NCBI GenBank assembly: GCA_010909165.1
Contig: VJWM01000025.1
Coordinates: 2,666,001-2,730,000, forward strand
DNA length: 64,000 nt
Reading direction: 5' to 3'
DNA from: Anthoceros angustus
Taxonomy: Eukaryota; Streptophyta; Anthocerotopsida; Anthocerotales; Anthocerotaceae
Of the stretch, positions 10,832-21,411 are shown piece by piece (positions within the stretch are counted from its first letter, which is position 1; every line of letters starts with the position of its first letter). Position numbers and translations under genes: made by a program. The notes below the pieces were generated by a model, which saw only the letters and a list, made by a program, of their open reading frames with translations, was not told where the DNA came from and ran no database searches.

Positions 10832-12475
10832 TTGGGACATGCAATCCGTGGTTTAGAGAAGGCGGGCAAGTGGAGTTCCTTTGTCGAAAAGCGACTCCGA
10901 CGTCATCACAAATGGACTTCCGGCTACGTCATAGTCGCAATGCGTATACCAATGTCCAAGGCCAATTTCCATGAGCAATGTTATCGTTTTTTGAGAATGG
11001 GGAGGGCAGAGCAAGAGACATTTCTGCAGTCCCTCCTGGTCGTGGACTTACAGGCCACCGGACAAGGTCATCACGCATATAATGGGGCGCGCATTCGTGT
11101 TGTTTGCAAGCTTTTCAAGAGTATCGCATCGGCTCGTAGAGGTACGAGGAGTTGAAGAGGTGGTGTTATGCAATGCACCGTGGATGGGTCAAGAGTGAAT
11201 CCGACAACCATCTACACCCCGGGAGCCGCTGATGGATTAGCCAAGTGATGGCGGAAAGGCTTCCAAACGCTTGATGTGTTCCACCGCCGGACACGCTCTC
11301 AAAGTTGGAGATCCGGCCCAAGACCGGATATGACACGATCTAGTAAAGTCTGTGTCGATCCTATTTTCTCGACCTGAGGACCAACTTCCAAGGTTAGGAT
11401 TCCAAAAGTCTAATAGGTTTTCCACTTGCTCTTATGTGAGGGATCAAGCGCACCATCCGGAACACTTCCGGCAGAGCAAACCAAGGTTTGTTCTTCATAT
11501 CCTGCTGGGTAGTGCATAGTTTCTAAGGACCATTTTATGGAAGGATGCATGATCGCCTGCTTACATGTCCTGTACGGAGTGTATATGCATATGTGTCTTC
11601 TTAAAAAGGTGGGCCACCGCAGTTTGGCCTCCCGCAGAGGTGTGGCAATGTAGATACCAGCGTGCAATACTCACACAGGTTGCACCTAGGCGGAAGCGTG
11701 CTTCCATTGTACTGGGGCCAGCACCCTTCAAGATTGGACGGGCCTCGCCTCCGGAACCTTGACGGCCCCAAAGCTTTTCCATGTTGGTCCCAGCATGCCG
11801 CGCCGTAGCGTGGATTAACTTCACCCATGTTCATGTTATAGTTACATTGGTTGTGCAATAATACCGTCTAATGTAATACTCGTCTGGTCTCCATTTATGC
11901 AGAGGTTTATGAAGGAGCGTTGGCATCACACAGGGTGCGACTAAGCAATGAGAGAGACAAAGCAGCAAAACATCGGTCCAAAAGTTATAGTCAGCCCCAC
12001 AAGTATATGCAACTTGCTATTGATGGCATGGACCAGAAGAAGACAGAGCTCCCTCATTTCCTCCGATATCCCAAAGAGTTGGCAGAGGCATCACTTATTA
12101 ATGTTCATGTGGTGGGATGTATGATACATAATTACACTTTCAAGGCGAGGGCATATTTACACTACGCTAATCTGCACAACGACGCCAATCTCACTATCCA
12201 TATAATTCAGGATGTCATATTTTCTTACAAAGGGGTGCTTCCTAAAGTTCTTTACCTCCAGCTGGATAATACTTTAAAACAAGAATTGCTATTCGCATTC
12301 TAAATATGCTCATCGACCTCTGTGTTCGTTAAAATAAAGGTTGGGTTCCTATTGGTTGGTCATACCCATGATCGTTGATCAAATGTTTTCTTGTTCTCAA
12401 GCTTCTTAGGCACAAAGAAGCGTTTACTATTGATACACTTTCGGAGATTTTGACGCTTTCACCCCAACGCCTGGG
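10832..12475 (+). pseudogene. Relic of a DUF7869-type transposase-like gene (copy 1)
   Basis: Two plus-strand blocks look like parts of one gene. The block at 10832-11155 (107 codons) could be the N-terminal recognition part. The block at 11920-12303 contains IDGMDQKKTELPHF, HVVGCMIHNYT and LPKVLYLQLDNTLK. A further piece after the stop, at about 12342-12385, reads VGFLLVGHTHD and then, in the next frame, VDQMF. The order D-G-M-D, then LQLDN, then VGHTHxxVDQMF is the pattern I associate with the DUF7869 family of eukaryotic transposase-like proteins. The TAA at 12301 and a frame change inside GHTHD/VDQM make it a pseudogene. About 760 bp between the blocks (11160-11920) hold no clear coding sequence and may be introns or an insertion. 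Confidence 0.5.
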
Positions 12476-12635
12476 TTAAAGTAATAACAGAGGCGATTTT
12501 CGGTCTTATGTATGGCCCATTAAGAAGGGACGAGAGGATATGCATACAAATGAACCGCTTGAATAATCTGTCCTTCCAACATCAATTTAAAATCACGAGA
12601 GGAAATGGTCAGAGGCTCTTGTTTTTGTTACGTGA

Positions 12636-14240
12636 GTGTCCCAAGGCCTACAAGTCGATAATCCGAACGAGTCCATTGTGCTTGCAAGGAGTGTCGTTTT
12701 CCTCGAACCACATGTTCCTTCCTCAGCTGTTGAATCTGTTATTATAGATCCCAATCTTGATGCTTCACTAGATACAGCTGTGGATTATCCTCTGGATGAC
12801 ACCGAACCTGATGCTCCTGGCCCTGTTGCAAGCAACCCTATACCTCATGTAGTTCCTATCCCACCTATACCAGGTGATGTTGATCTTGATGTGGATATTG
12901 ACTTAGATCCACCGGGTTCTGAAGCAGAGGGGGAAGATCAGCAACAGGATGCTAACGACGATCAGCATGAGTTTGAAGTCGATCAGTTTTTACCTGATAA
13001 TGTTGCCAATGCTGCTTCCGATCCGGAGGATGAAGACGAAGAGCCAGCTTCTATCTTGCGTCGATCCACTCGCCATCGACCACCTCCTGAAGAATGGAAT
13101 GAACCCCGCTATCAGTCCATAGACTTTCGTACTCACCTTGCAGACCCTTCTCTTCCTGATGAGCCAACCACTTTGACCCAAGCCTTCACTGGCCCACAGT
13201 CTGAGTAGTGGAAGGCTGCAATGGAGGACGAGTATCAATCTCTTGTGAAGAACAAGACATGGCAGCTCGCAGACCTCCCACAAGGACGGAAGGCCATATC
13301 CTGCAAATGGGTTTTCAAACTTAAGTTAAATGCCAAAGGTGAAGTTGCACACTATAAAGCACGGCTTGTTGCTCGTGGGTTCACGCAGGTGGAAGGCATT
13401 GATTATCAAGAGACATTCTCACCTGTTGTAAGAACCCAGTCTATTCGGATCCTTCTTGCTTACGCTACAGAGCACGACCTGGATCTTCAGCAGATGGACG
13501 TCTGCACAGCTTTCCTATATGGTGCTCTTGATGAGGAGTTGTACATGATCCAGCCTGAAGGTTACGAAGACCCTGCACACCCACATAAAGTGTTAAAACT
13601 TTTAAAGTGCATCTATGGCCTTAAGCAAAGTGGACGAGTATGGTATATCACCATGCACCTATATCTGCTGAGCATAAAGTTTGTTCAGAGTAATGCTGAC
13701 ACAAATGTGTATAAACTTACCCAAGGGTCTTCGATTGTCCTACTTGCCCTGTACGTCGATGACACGTCCTGCTTACCCTGTACGTCAAAGACATTGGTGA
13801 CCTCAAGTTCTGCTTGGGCATACAGCTATTACGAATTCAAGAAAAGGGGCTGATGTTCATACATCAATATAAATATGTTAACGAGATCCTCAAGAAGTTC
13901 CATCTTGACCAGGCCAGGCCAGCAACTACACCTTATGCCACAGGTACTAAGCTTACATGCTCCCAGTGCCCACAGACAAAAGAAGAAATCAAGGATATGC
14001 AAGACGTACCCTACAGGCACGCAGTCGGCAGCCTTTTGCTTGTTGCCAACTAGACCAGGCTAGACATACAATATGCAGTTAGCACAGCTTCCCAGTTTCT
14101 TGAGAACCCTGGAAGAATGCACTGGATTGCTATCAAGAGAGTATTTCGCTATCTGAAGGGCACAATGAAATATGGGCTTATGTACAAACGTAGTGGTGAG
14201 TCCAAGCTAACCCTCACCGGTTTCACAGCTTCTTTATGCT
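12636..14240 (+). pseudogene. Truncated Ty1/Copia retrotransposon polymerase (integrase tail, RT, start of RNase H)
   Basis: The frame from 12636 is the acidic, Pro-rich linker after integrase and includes RRSTRHRPPPEEW, the usual Copia junction. A TAG at 13206 interrupts it just before WKAAMEDEYQSLVKNKTW. Reverse transcriptase follows, with CKWVFKLKLNAKGEV, YKARLVARGFTQ, QMDVCTAFLYG and the catalytic YVDD at about 13751-13763. After YVDD there is a short duplication and frameshift. RT resumes at about 13800-14050 (GDLKFCLGIQ, HAVGSLLLVAN), with a TAG at 14051, then LDIQYAVSTASQFL and RYLKGTMKYGLMYK. The frame ends where RNase H should begin. Gag, protease and the integrase core are missing. 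It is dead: two nonsense codons, a frameshift and both ends lost. Confidence 0.9.
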
Positions 14241-14344
14241 AGAGCACCCGGATCTGGCCCTCCAAACACGTCCCTCCTACCGTGCACCGGCCTTGTCACT
14301 CCTTATTCACCCAAGACCCTGGCCTACTAGCATCGTCTTCTCTA

Positions 14345-14875
14345 ATGTCACATCACAGTCTGGTTACGCATCAAATAAAATTTTGAGGTAGGAAATCACA
14401 GCATGGAATGGGTCTTGGCCTCACCTTGCAGCTATACATGTACATGAGATCCCGACATTCTTCCATCGCATTCCCTAACTTCACATCATAGTCTGGTTAC
14501 GCATCAGCTGAAAATTTGAGATAGGAAATAACAGCATGGAATGGGTCTCGGCCTTCCCTTGCAACTACTTGCAGTTGTACATGTACACGAGATACCCCGC
14601 CATGCTACTATCGCATTCTCTAACATCAAATCACACTAGCTAGTTACGCATCAAATAAAATTTTGAGGTAGGAAATCATGATTGGAACAGGTCTTGGCCT
14701 GACCTTGCAATGCTCTGCAAGAACAAGATCTGCTTGCGGTGTATACTTGATCCCGCCCTGCCACTATCCCTTCATCAACGTCATGTCACACTGGTTATGC
14801 ATCAGCTGAAAAATTGAGACTGGAAATCACTGCATGGAACGGGTCTCTACAATGAAATCACAGCATGGAACGGGC
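14345..14875. repeat. Four-copy tandem repeat of about 140-150 bp
   Basis: Units share GGTTACGCATCA, AAAATTTGAGATAGGAAAT, CATGGAATGGGTCT and GGCCT...CCTTGCA. Copies start near 14345, 14485, 14625 and 14780, with about 10-20% divergence. The array abuts the broken 3' end of the Copia relic, so it may be what truncated that element, or a local satellite. Confidence 0.8.
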
Positions 14876-14890
14876 CTCCTCCTCTTCCTT

Positions 14891-15758
14891 TCACTCCCCC
14901 CCTCCTCCTCTGGCATCATTCCGGAGGTTGGCGTAGTGCAAAAACGCTCTGGCTTTGTGGGTGTAGTTGTGGATCATGCAACCGACCACGTGAACGGAAA
15001 TGCGACAGTCTTCATCTAGATTTTTTGGCCACCTCAACATGTGCGGTATCTCTGTCTTCTTCTGGTCCATGCCATCGATACATAGTAAAATATACTTATG
15101 TGGTTCCACATAACTCTTGCTCCGGTGTTTTGTCATCTTCACAGGCTCTGCTAAAAGTCGCTCGCGGTGGTCGTCCAATGCTGTTTGATATTTCTCTGCA
15201 TATAATATTCACACCATAGTATGTGAGTCCCTTTAAAGATGACAATTTCCAAGGTTAAAAAACACAGTAAGATGTACATCAATCAACGTTGCCATCATCA
15301 CCCTGCGGGATGTGCCTATGGCATTGACACCGCCAACTTCACCTTCCTCCCCACTCTCCCAATGACCGACCACAAAGGATCTAATGGGAGGAACATATTT
15401 GTCAGGCATTTCCAAATGCATGGAAGGCAGGATACAAGGGCTGGGCGTATCCGCCTTCCTCGTCGTCGGCAAAGAATGCTTTATAGGGGCGCCAGCCAGG
15501 CTCCCGAGGACATAACCTCATTACTTCAAGCTCAACAGATAATGTAAGTGTACATCGCATGGGGCCCAAGCAATGTGATAGGCACATGCATGGGTTCCCG
15601 GTCAGCAGACCGCCGGGCGCCTCATGACTGTGGGACCCGTCCACAAATAATGCTAAGGACGTATGGTATGAGACATATGGTGGGCGCCGGTCAGCCGGCG
15701 TCCACCACAGCATCTGACACTGGACGCGGGGGGCATATTGACATAGTGGACATAACAT
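14891..15758 (-). pseudogene. Relic of a DUF7869-type transposase-like gene (copy 2, opposite orientation)
   Basis: The minus-strand frame 14891-15178 (MDDHRERLLAEP...) matches copy 1 over about 80 residues: HRSKSY, PHKY, IDGMDQKKTE, HVVGCMIHNYT and KARAFLHYANLRND. It then runs into a Gly-rich sequence derived from the neighbouring repeats, so the C-terminal LQLDN and GHTH parts are lost. Upstream minus-strand frames (15233-15472 and 15402-15758) may be its N-terminal part, but I see no motif to prove it. The two copies differ enough to be separate insertions rather than one recent inverted duplication. Confidence 0.45.
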
Positions 15759-15859
15759 ATTTTGGTGCCATTGAGGGTTTGGCCTACGCAGTTAACCACC
15801 CTCAGTATGCTGGAAAACATGGGATAGGGAAAAGAATGTTACTTACCTTGATCAACCTT

Positions 15860-17800
15860 TGAGATTGTAATTCGTATAGTTGTTTTCAATCCAGCGCAGA
15901 GCGAGCAAGTAGAGAATCTGTTGGACTTTGGAATCTTTACCGTTGAAGGGCGCCCATAGCTTCAAGAATCAGCGATGTCACATACCGTCCTCGCTTTGTT
16001 GACAATGCCGCCTATATTCACCCCAAATTTCTAGTTTTGTGTATGTGTCGGGGAGGTTGAAGACCTCGATATTTGGAAGTCTCTCAGCCATGTTCAGGAA
16101 AGCATTGTCCATCCACGCTATGGCACTTAAGGCATGGTGAGACTACTGTTTTGGATTCGGCCTTATAGCATCCCATGGTGCATTCAGTATGACTCTACTC
16201 TTCAACTCTTCATACCTGCTGTGGCCGAGGCAATACACTCTTCTGAAGACGCGCAAGCACCATCGGAAAGATCCGTCCCCAGAAGATGAGTAATAACTTT
16301 GGCATTCCCCAGCTCTTGTCGCACAACCTGTATCAAGGATTCCAAAAATGTTTCCTGCTCCTGCATCCCCATCCGTAAATAGCGATACCGTTGTTCACGA
16401 GGCGAGAGGCTGCCAAGCCGTCACAGACCCTGAGCACTAGGGTTTTGGGCTCTGCTTGTAGGAAGAGGCGGTGCCTCTTGCCTAGCCGACCGTGCGGGAA
16501 AAGGAGATAGGCTGGAGACTAAGAGCAGAGGACCGGGAACTAACCCATGGGGAGGACTCGCAAAAGACATCGGGGTCCAGGCGCACCGCCCTAGAGATTT
16601 TGAGTTTGTCATGCCTGACTAAAGATCACATACAATATCAAACATTGTTACTATATGTTTCTCCGAACATTGAATGCGTCTTCAAATGAGGGTCTTACTT
16701 TAACGGTCAATTAGTTGTTTCACACCTCCTAAATGTGTTCCGCTACTGCATAAATAAAAAAGTTTTGGAGGTATTCTAGTGACTATTCCTCATATGATTA
16801 TTGCATCTTGAGCGTTAACTAATCCGAGTGTTTTCCAATTTAATGCTTGTTTCTCCATTACTAACTATTTTACCTACAATCCTTTAAGTTTCTCAACTTA
16901 ATAACTTCTTAGTTCTCCTGCATTATGTTACTTCTAGATTAACTTGTCAAAACTATCATGTAAAGCAGGCATGGCTATGCCCCACAATCAATACTCTTAC
17001 TAAACACGACCATTATTTCTTAAAACAATAGTCTCTTAAACAAAATCCTCAATATCATCTAAGCTGCAATCACAGTGTTCTAAGAAGCTACACAGACTTT
17101 GATTTCAAGTTGCCCGAGCTGTAATGTGAGCATCGTATATGGAAAGAAATCAATAATTAATATGTTGAAAAAAATAAACCAAATATATATGAAGAAAATA
17201 TCACTAACACATCAACTTATGTACCGAGAATAATATTTGTTTGGGTACATACTAGTATTTTTTTGTACTGGGTTGTCCACTTCGTATTGTATAATATCAA
17301 TAGACATGGGTATAAGCACACATTTATGCTCTCAGACAAAGGCCCTCCCTGATGAAGAAATTGCAATCTTCATCTTTCGAGTTTAAAAAACTTATATTTT
17401 TACTTTTTGATTAACAACCTTAAGGTTGTTAGGTAAAGTTTTATGAATCTGTACCTAGGTCTTTAACCATATGTGTGCATTAAGATGTCGTCTTGCATGC
17501 TTGTTATCGAGTGTCCTCATGAAGCACTTGGAATTCACCATTGCATTTTGATGAATATTACCTTTACTGGATAGTCATGCACATATATGTAGTGCACTTT
17601 CAACCTCAAGAGGCGTTGAAGATCACGAAAAATATAAAAGTTTCACAAACTTTGTTGGGCAGTAAAGTTATGTATGTTCGTAACTTGTTATCACAATGAT
17701 AACAAGTTATGTGTACAAGCTGTAAACATTCAAATCCCGAGTATATGCTCATGCATGCATTAATATCTAGCGAAAAGCTAAAGAGCTATGTGTCTCCAGG
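15860..17800. other. Long intergenic stretch without genes; AT-rich after 16.6 kb
   Basis: No frame longer than about 65 codons has any recognisable feature. From about 16620 the sequence becomes strongly AT-rich. A perfect 13-bp inverted repeat (TAACTTGTTATCA, 3-base spacer) lies at 17681-17709. No RNA gene was recognised. Confidence 0.6.
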
Positions 17801-17807
17801 CCCAATA

Positions 17808-17965
17808 GACACACATATATAAGAACTCCATTTATCAAGCATCATGTGTTTTGATGGGGTGCCTAGAGGGGGTGGACGCCCTTGGTGCAAGTAGCTTGGG
17901 CACACCATGGTACAAGTTGTTAAGACCAAGTTCCATGACAAAAAAAATTCCATCCAAGTAAACTA
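17808..17965 (+). repeat. Interspersed repeat, copy A (second copy at 57191)
   Basis: This segment matches 57191-57350 in order and orientation: GACACACAT...ATAAGAAC, AAGCATC, GATGGGGTGC, GGAGTGGATGCCCT (variant GGGTGGACGCCCTT), AAGTAGC, GTTGTTAAG, CCAAGT, CCATGA, TTCCAAGT. Two copies nearly 40 kb apart suggest a dispersed mobile element end, perhaps of a LINE or hAT-like element. No coding part is attached. Confidence 0.65.
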
Positions 17966-17993
17966 TAATAGACTCTTCTATAATGAAGTAGTT

Positions 17994-18080
17994 GCACTAG
18001 CATAGTGGTAAGTATTCCCCGCCTAGTGAGTGACCCGGTTGGATCTTGACGCTTGTAGTATAGTAGATTGGATTGATTAT
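17994..18080 (+). repeat. tRNA-derived SINE-like head
   Basis: GCACTAGCATAGTGGTAAG resembles a tRNA-Gly 5' part with a good pol III A box at 17998-18009. GGTTGGATCTT at 18037 resembles a B box with one base changed from GGTTCGANNCC. The arms do not pair into a full tRNA cloverleaf, so a SINE head or decayed tRNA is more likely than a working tRNA. It directly follows the interspersed repeat. Confidence 0.4.
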
Positions 18081-18149
18081 AAAAAGTAGTTGTTTGTAGT
18101 TGGACTACAAATTTCTTCCTTCTTCTTTCCATAAGTTGGTAACGTTTGG

Positions 18150-18272
18150 TGCGGCTAGGCCCCAGGCTCTTGGCCCTTTCATGGGTTGTCCCCTAAGTTC
18201 GGGGGTAGATGTAGCTGCACCCCTGGCTCTTGGCCCTCTAGTGGGTTGTGCCCCCTAGGTTCGGGGTAGATG
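18150..18272. repeat. Two-copy direct repeat of about 62 bp
   Basis: The block GGCTCTTGGCCCT...GTGGGTTGTCCCCTA.GTTCGGGG.TAGATG occurs at 18150-18212 and again at 18212-18272. GGTTCGGGG is B-box-like, so this may be SINE body sequence. Confidence 0.7.
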
Positions 18273-18279
18273 GTTTTCC

Positions 18280-19827
18280 AATCTCTTCTTTTCAATCAAG
18301 TCTCCATTGTTACTATTTGGTGCAACTGAACGAGCCGGGAGGAGGCAGAGTGATCCGGGTAAAAGTAGCACATTATAGAACGTGAGAGAAACTGCGGCCC
18401 ATAACGTCACCCAGAGTTGTCTGTTTGTGACAAGATAAGACAGGTCTCGCACGGCCTTTGGAGGTCTAGTGGCTCGAGGATTGAAAAGCCAACTTCTGTC
18501 TACTGTGTCAAATCCATGCACACAGTACTGCTCCACGTCAGAAATGTCTGATCTGTGTCATGTCTCAGTTTCTGCTGTAAACTGTAGTCCCTGAGTGTCT
18601 CCAAATCCTTTATCCCGGTTAACTAAACGACGTCGATGATATCTATGCCTGTCAGTACATGGTGAGGTTACGTTGTGGATCAAGGACCAGTGACCAAGCA
18701 TCGGGATGGGGAAGAAGGGCGGGGAGCGAAATGAGTAGATTAAGGGCAGGATCCCAGAAAGCAGTCAGTTCAAACAGTTCTGGAACATTCTGAGCAGCTT
18801 TGTCGAACATTCGGGATCCGCGCCCGCAAAGTATGTATGGCCAAAAAAGATGCGTCGGAAAGTGCAATGAAGAGGGATGCAGCAGGTGTCGTCACGGCTA
18901 TGGAGGTTCAGAAAGCAAATCAGCACGCAAAGCAAACTTTTGTCCAATGTTTGTCAGAGCGGTGTCAGGGTTCTGCGTGTACGAGCTGCATCAGACTGGT
19001 CACACACGTCCATCACAGATGAGTGATGTACAGGTATGACGTCGTGTATGTATTATGTATGTCCTGACAGTGAGAGCAATGAGAGAAAGGTACGCCCTTC
19101 CTAGCCTAGCCTGCCTATGCCTAGCCTACTCTACCGAGTCCAGAGAATGGATCCTCCTGGGAACAAAAAAATGAACAACAATGCAATGACCCTCACGTCT
19201 CTCCACCGTGCAAGCAGAGGGCGCTGGGCAAAAAATGCCTGACCTAGCCTGAAGGAAGTGTGACTCTATCACCAAGCAGGGAGTGAGAAAAAAAAATGGG
19301 CAGTCAATATCCCCTGAGGATGAAGTGCGCGTCTGACTGCTCAGGGGATGTACTACACTCTGTCTGTCTGGTCCTGCGGAGGATCTGTGCAGGAGATTGA
19401 ATGGCTTGTCAAGTTCTAGTCACGGACTATGGACAGTGGGAAAGAAATGTAGGGAGGCCATGGCCCATTGGCCCCTGTGATGAATGCAGGCAGATGGAGT
19501 GCAGCTTCACGTCGAGATCACTAGCCTGGAACTCACTCCTTCCCTTCCCTTCCTTCCTTCATGGCAAACCTAACCTAATCAGGTACCTTCTCGTGCAGCT
19601 AGCTCCATTGTCAGCAGCTGGTGACGTTCGTCATCTCCACTGTTTGACGTGACCAGCCCATGGCCTAGGCCTGAGAGTCGACAATGCATGCATTAGGCTT
19701 GGAAAATCCCTCCGTCAAGCCTTGTGCTGTTGCCGGGAAAATGCAGCAGCAGTAGTGGTTGGAGAGTATGTAATCCGAATGGCATTGCAGCCATTGAGCT
19801 ATTCACAGACTGTATTTCATGCACAAG
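18280..19827. other. Intergenic sequence; nothing recognised
   Basis: Frames here are short and without motifs. The last few hundred bases probably include the 3' untranslated region of the minus-strand AP2/ERF gene. Confidence 0.5.
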
Positions 19828-21411
19828 TCATAGGTCGTCCCACAGCTTGGGATCCGCAAAGGAATCGCCTCCAATGGCGTCGTCGAAGGCGTCCGCTCCT
19901 CCAGGCTGGTGCCCTCCCAGCTGCATCTGCTCCAGCGCCAAGGCCTGCCGGAGCTCCAGCTCGTCCAAATCCAGCTGCAAGCACGCGCCCGGCGCACTGC
20001 ACGTGCTGCTGCTCACCATAGCCCCTAGCGCTGCTCCTGTTCCGCTTCCCGCATTGGCATTGGCATTTGCAAAGCTCTGTCGCTGCTGTTGTTGCTGTTG
20101 TTGCTGGTGTTGCTGGTGTTGCTGGTGTTGCTGGTGTTGCTGGTGTTGCTGGTGTTGCTGGTGTTGCTGGTGTTGCTGGTGTTGCTGGTGTTGCTGGTGT
20201 TGCTGGTGTTGCTGTTGTTGCTGGTGTTGCTGTTGTTGCTGTTGTTGCCGCTGCTGCTGCTCCTGGACCTGGAACCAGTCGTGAGCCGTGGAGAGACGGG
20301 AGGATGTGGCTGTGGCTGCCGTGTCCCCGAGAGAGTCCAGAGCTGAATCCACGAGGTCCCCGGACAGCTCCCCCCGCGGGCTCATGCTCGCCCAGAACTG
20401 CGCGTCCGGATGCATCAGCATTTGCTGCTGCTGCTGGCGCTGCTGCTCCTGCTGCATCATCTCGTGCTGCAGCAGCTCCATTTCCATCTTCATCTCGTGC
20501 TGCCGCAGTATGTGCAGCTCCAGCTGCAGCTCCAGCTGCTGCTGCTGCTGCTCCAGCTGGAAGTGCCCCAATTCCGCCTGGCCGTGCCTCCTCTGCAGCT
20601 GCACCTCCATCTGCTGCTGCTGTGTCTGCAATCGTTGCTGCTGCAATTCCTGTTGCTGCTGTTGCTGCTGCAATTCCTGTTGCTGCTGTTGCTGCTGCAA
20701 TTCCTGTTGCTGCTGTTGCTGCAATTCCTGCTGCTCCTGCAATTCTTGAAGCTGCTGCTGCGGCTGGAAATGCTGGGACTGCTGCTGCTGGTGCTGCAAA
20801 TGTTGCGAATGCGAATGCGAGAGCGAGTGCGAGTGCGAGTGCGCCTGGGCCTGAGCCGCCCTGGCAGCAGCCGCCTGAATGGCCTTGGACGACAGCTTGC
20901 AGCTGGAGCTGGCAATGGGCGGCGGCTGCAACTCCGGCCTGGAGTCAGGAAAATTGAGCCACGCATTGGGACCCCGCAAACACACAGCCGCCATGTCGTA
21001 CGCCCTGGCCGCCATCTCCGGCGTGGCAAAAGAGCCCAGCCAAATCCTGGACCTCTTGTGCGGCTCCCGAATCTCCGACACCCACTTCCCCCACCGCCGC
21101 ATTCTCACGCCCCGGTACTGCTTCCCGGTTCCGCCATTCGCATTCGGCCCCAGCAGGCTGCTCACTTGCTGCTTCTTGCAGGGGCTCCCGCTCTGCCTGT
21201 CCACCATGGTCTTCCCGGATTCACCTTCCTCCGAATCCTCCTCCTCCAAATCCCCAAACTCCGCCTCCGCCTCCGCCTCCGCCTCCTCTCCTTCCCACGC
21301 TCCCAACCAAACCTCTCCCTCCCGCTGCTCCTCCTCCTTCTCCTCCTTCCCCGTCTCCTCCGATTCAGCGTCCGCTGGGCCTTTGCCTCTGCTGCCCTGC
21401 GGCCTGCTCAT
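19828..21411 (-). CDS. AP2/ERF transcription factor, DREB-like, with polyglutamine regions
   Basis: Single-exon gene of 527 codons. Residues 20-60 are Glu-rich, and a basic patch (CKKQQ) precedes one AP2 domain at about residues 99-155. The domain has [19 protein letters not shown] and WLGSF, then [12 protein letters not shown]. Val at domain position 14 and the single domain place it in the DREB side of the ERF family, known for binding DRE/CRT-type GCCGAC or GCC elements. From residue ~165 the protein is almost all Gln, with Gln-His repeats coded by a 9-bp CAACACCAG unit. The C-terminus is acidic and ends in KLWDDL, a plausible activation tail. Family members usually have 150-400 residues, so the Gln expansion makes this one long. 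The GC-rich 5' region to about 21.7 kb shows no other gene. Function beyond DNA binding is inference. Confidence 0.9.
   Translation of the reverse strand: MSRPQGSRGKGPADAESEETGKEEKEEEQREGEVWLGAWEGEEAEAEAEAEFGDLEEEDSEEGESGKTMVDRQSGSPCKKQQVSSLLGPNANGGTGKQYRGVRMRRWGKWVSEIREPHKRSRIWLGSFATPEMAARAYDMAAVCLRGPNAWLNFPDSRPELQPPPIASSSCKLSSKAIQAAAARAAQAQAHSHSHSLSHSHSQHLQHQQQQSQHFQPQQQLQELQEQQELQQQQQQELQQQQQQQELQQQQQQQELQQQRLQTQQQQMEVQLQRRHGQAELGHFQLEQQQQQLELQLELHILRQHEMKMEMELLQHEMMQQEQQRQQQQQMLMHPDAQFWASMSPRGELSGDLVDSALDSLGDTAATATSSRLSTAHDWFQVQEQQQRQQQQQQQHQQQQQHQQHQQHQQHQQHQQHQQHQQHQQHQQHQQHQQHQQQQQQQQRQSFANANANAGSGTGAALGAMVSSSTCSAPGACLQLDLDELELRQALALEQMQLGGHQPGGADAFDDAIGGDSFADPKLWDDL
20080..20265 (-). 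repeat. CAACACCAG/CAG microsatellite inside the AP2/ERF gene
   Basis: About 14 near-perfect copies of a 9-bp unit (TTGCTGGTG on the plus strand) flanked by CAA/CAG repeats. It codes for (Gln-Gln-His)n. The high purity implies recent expansion by slippage, so length should vary between individuals. A second CAG-rich tract lies at 20415-20780. Confidence 0.95.

Noticed and set aside
17994-18065. Functional tRNA-Gly gene
   Set aside because: A- and B-like boxes are present, but acceptor and T arms do not pair and the B box is altered, so I list it only as SINE-like.
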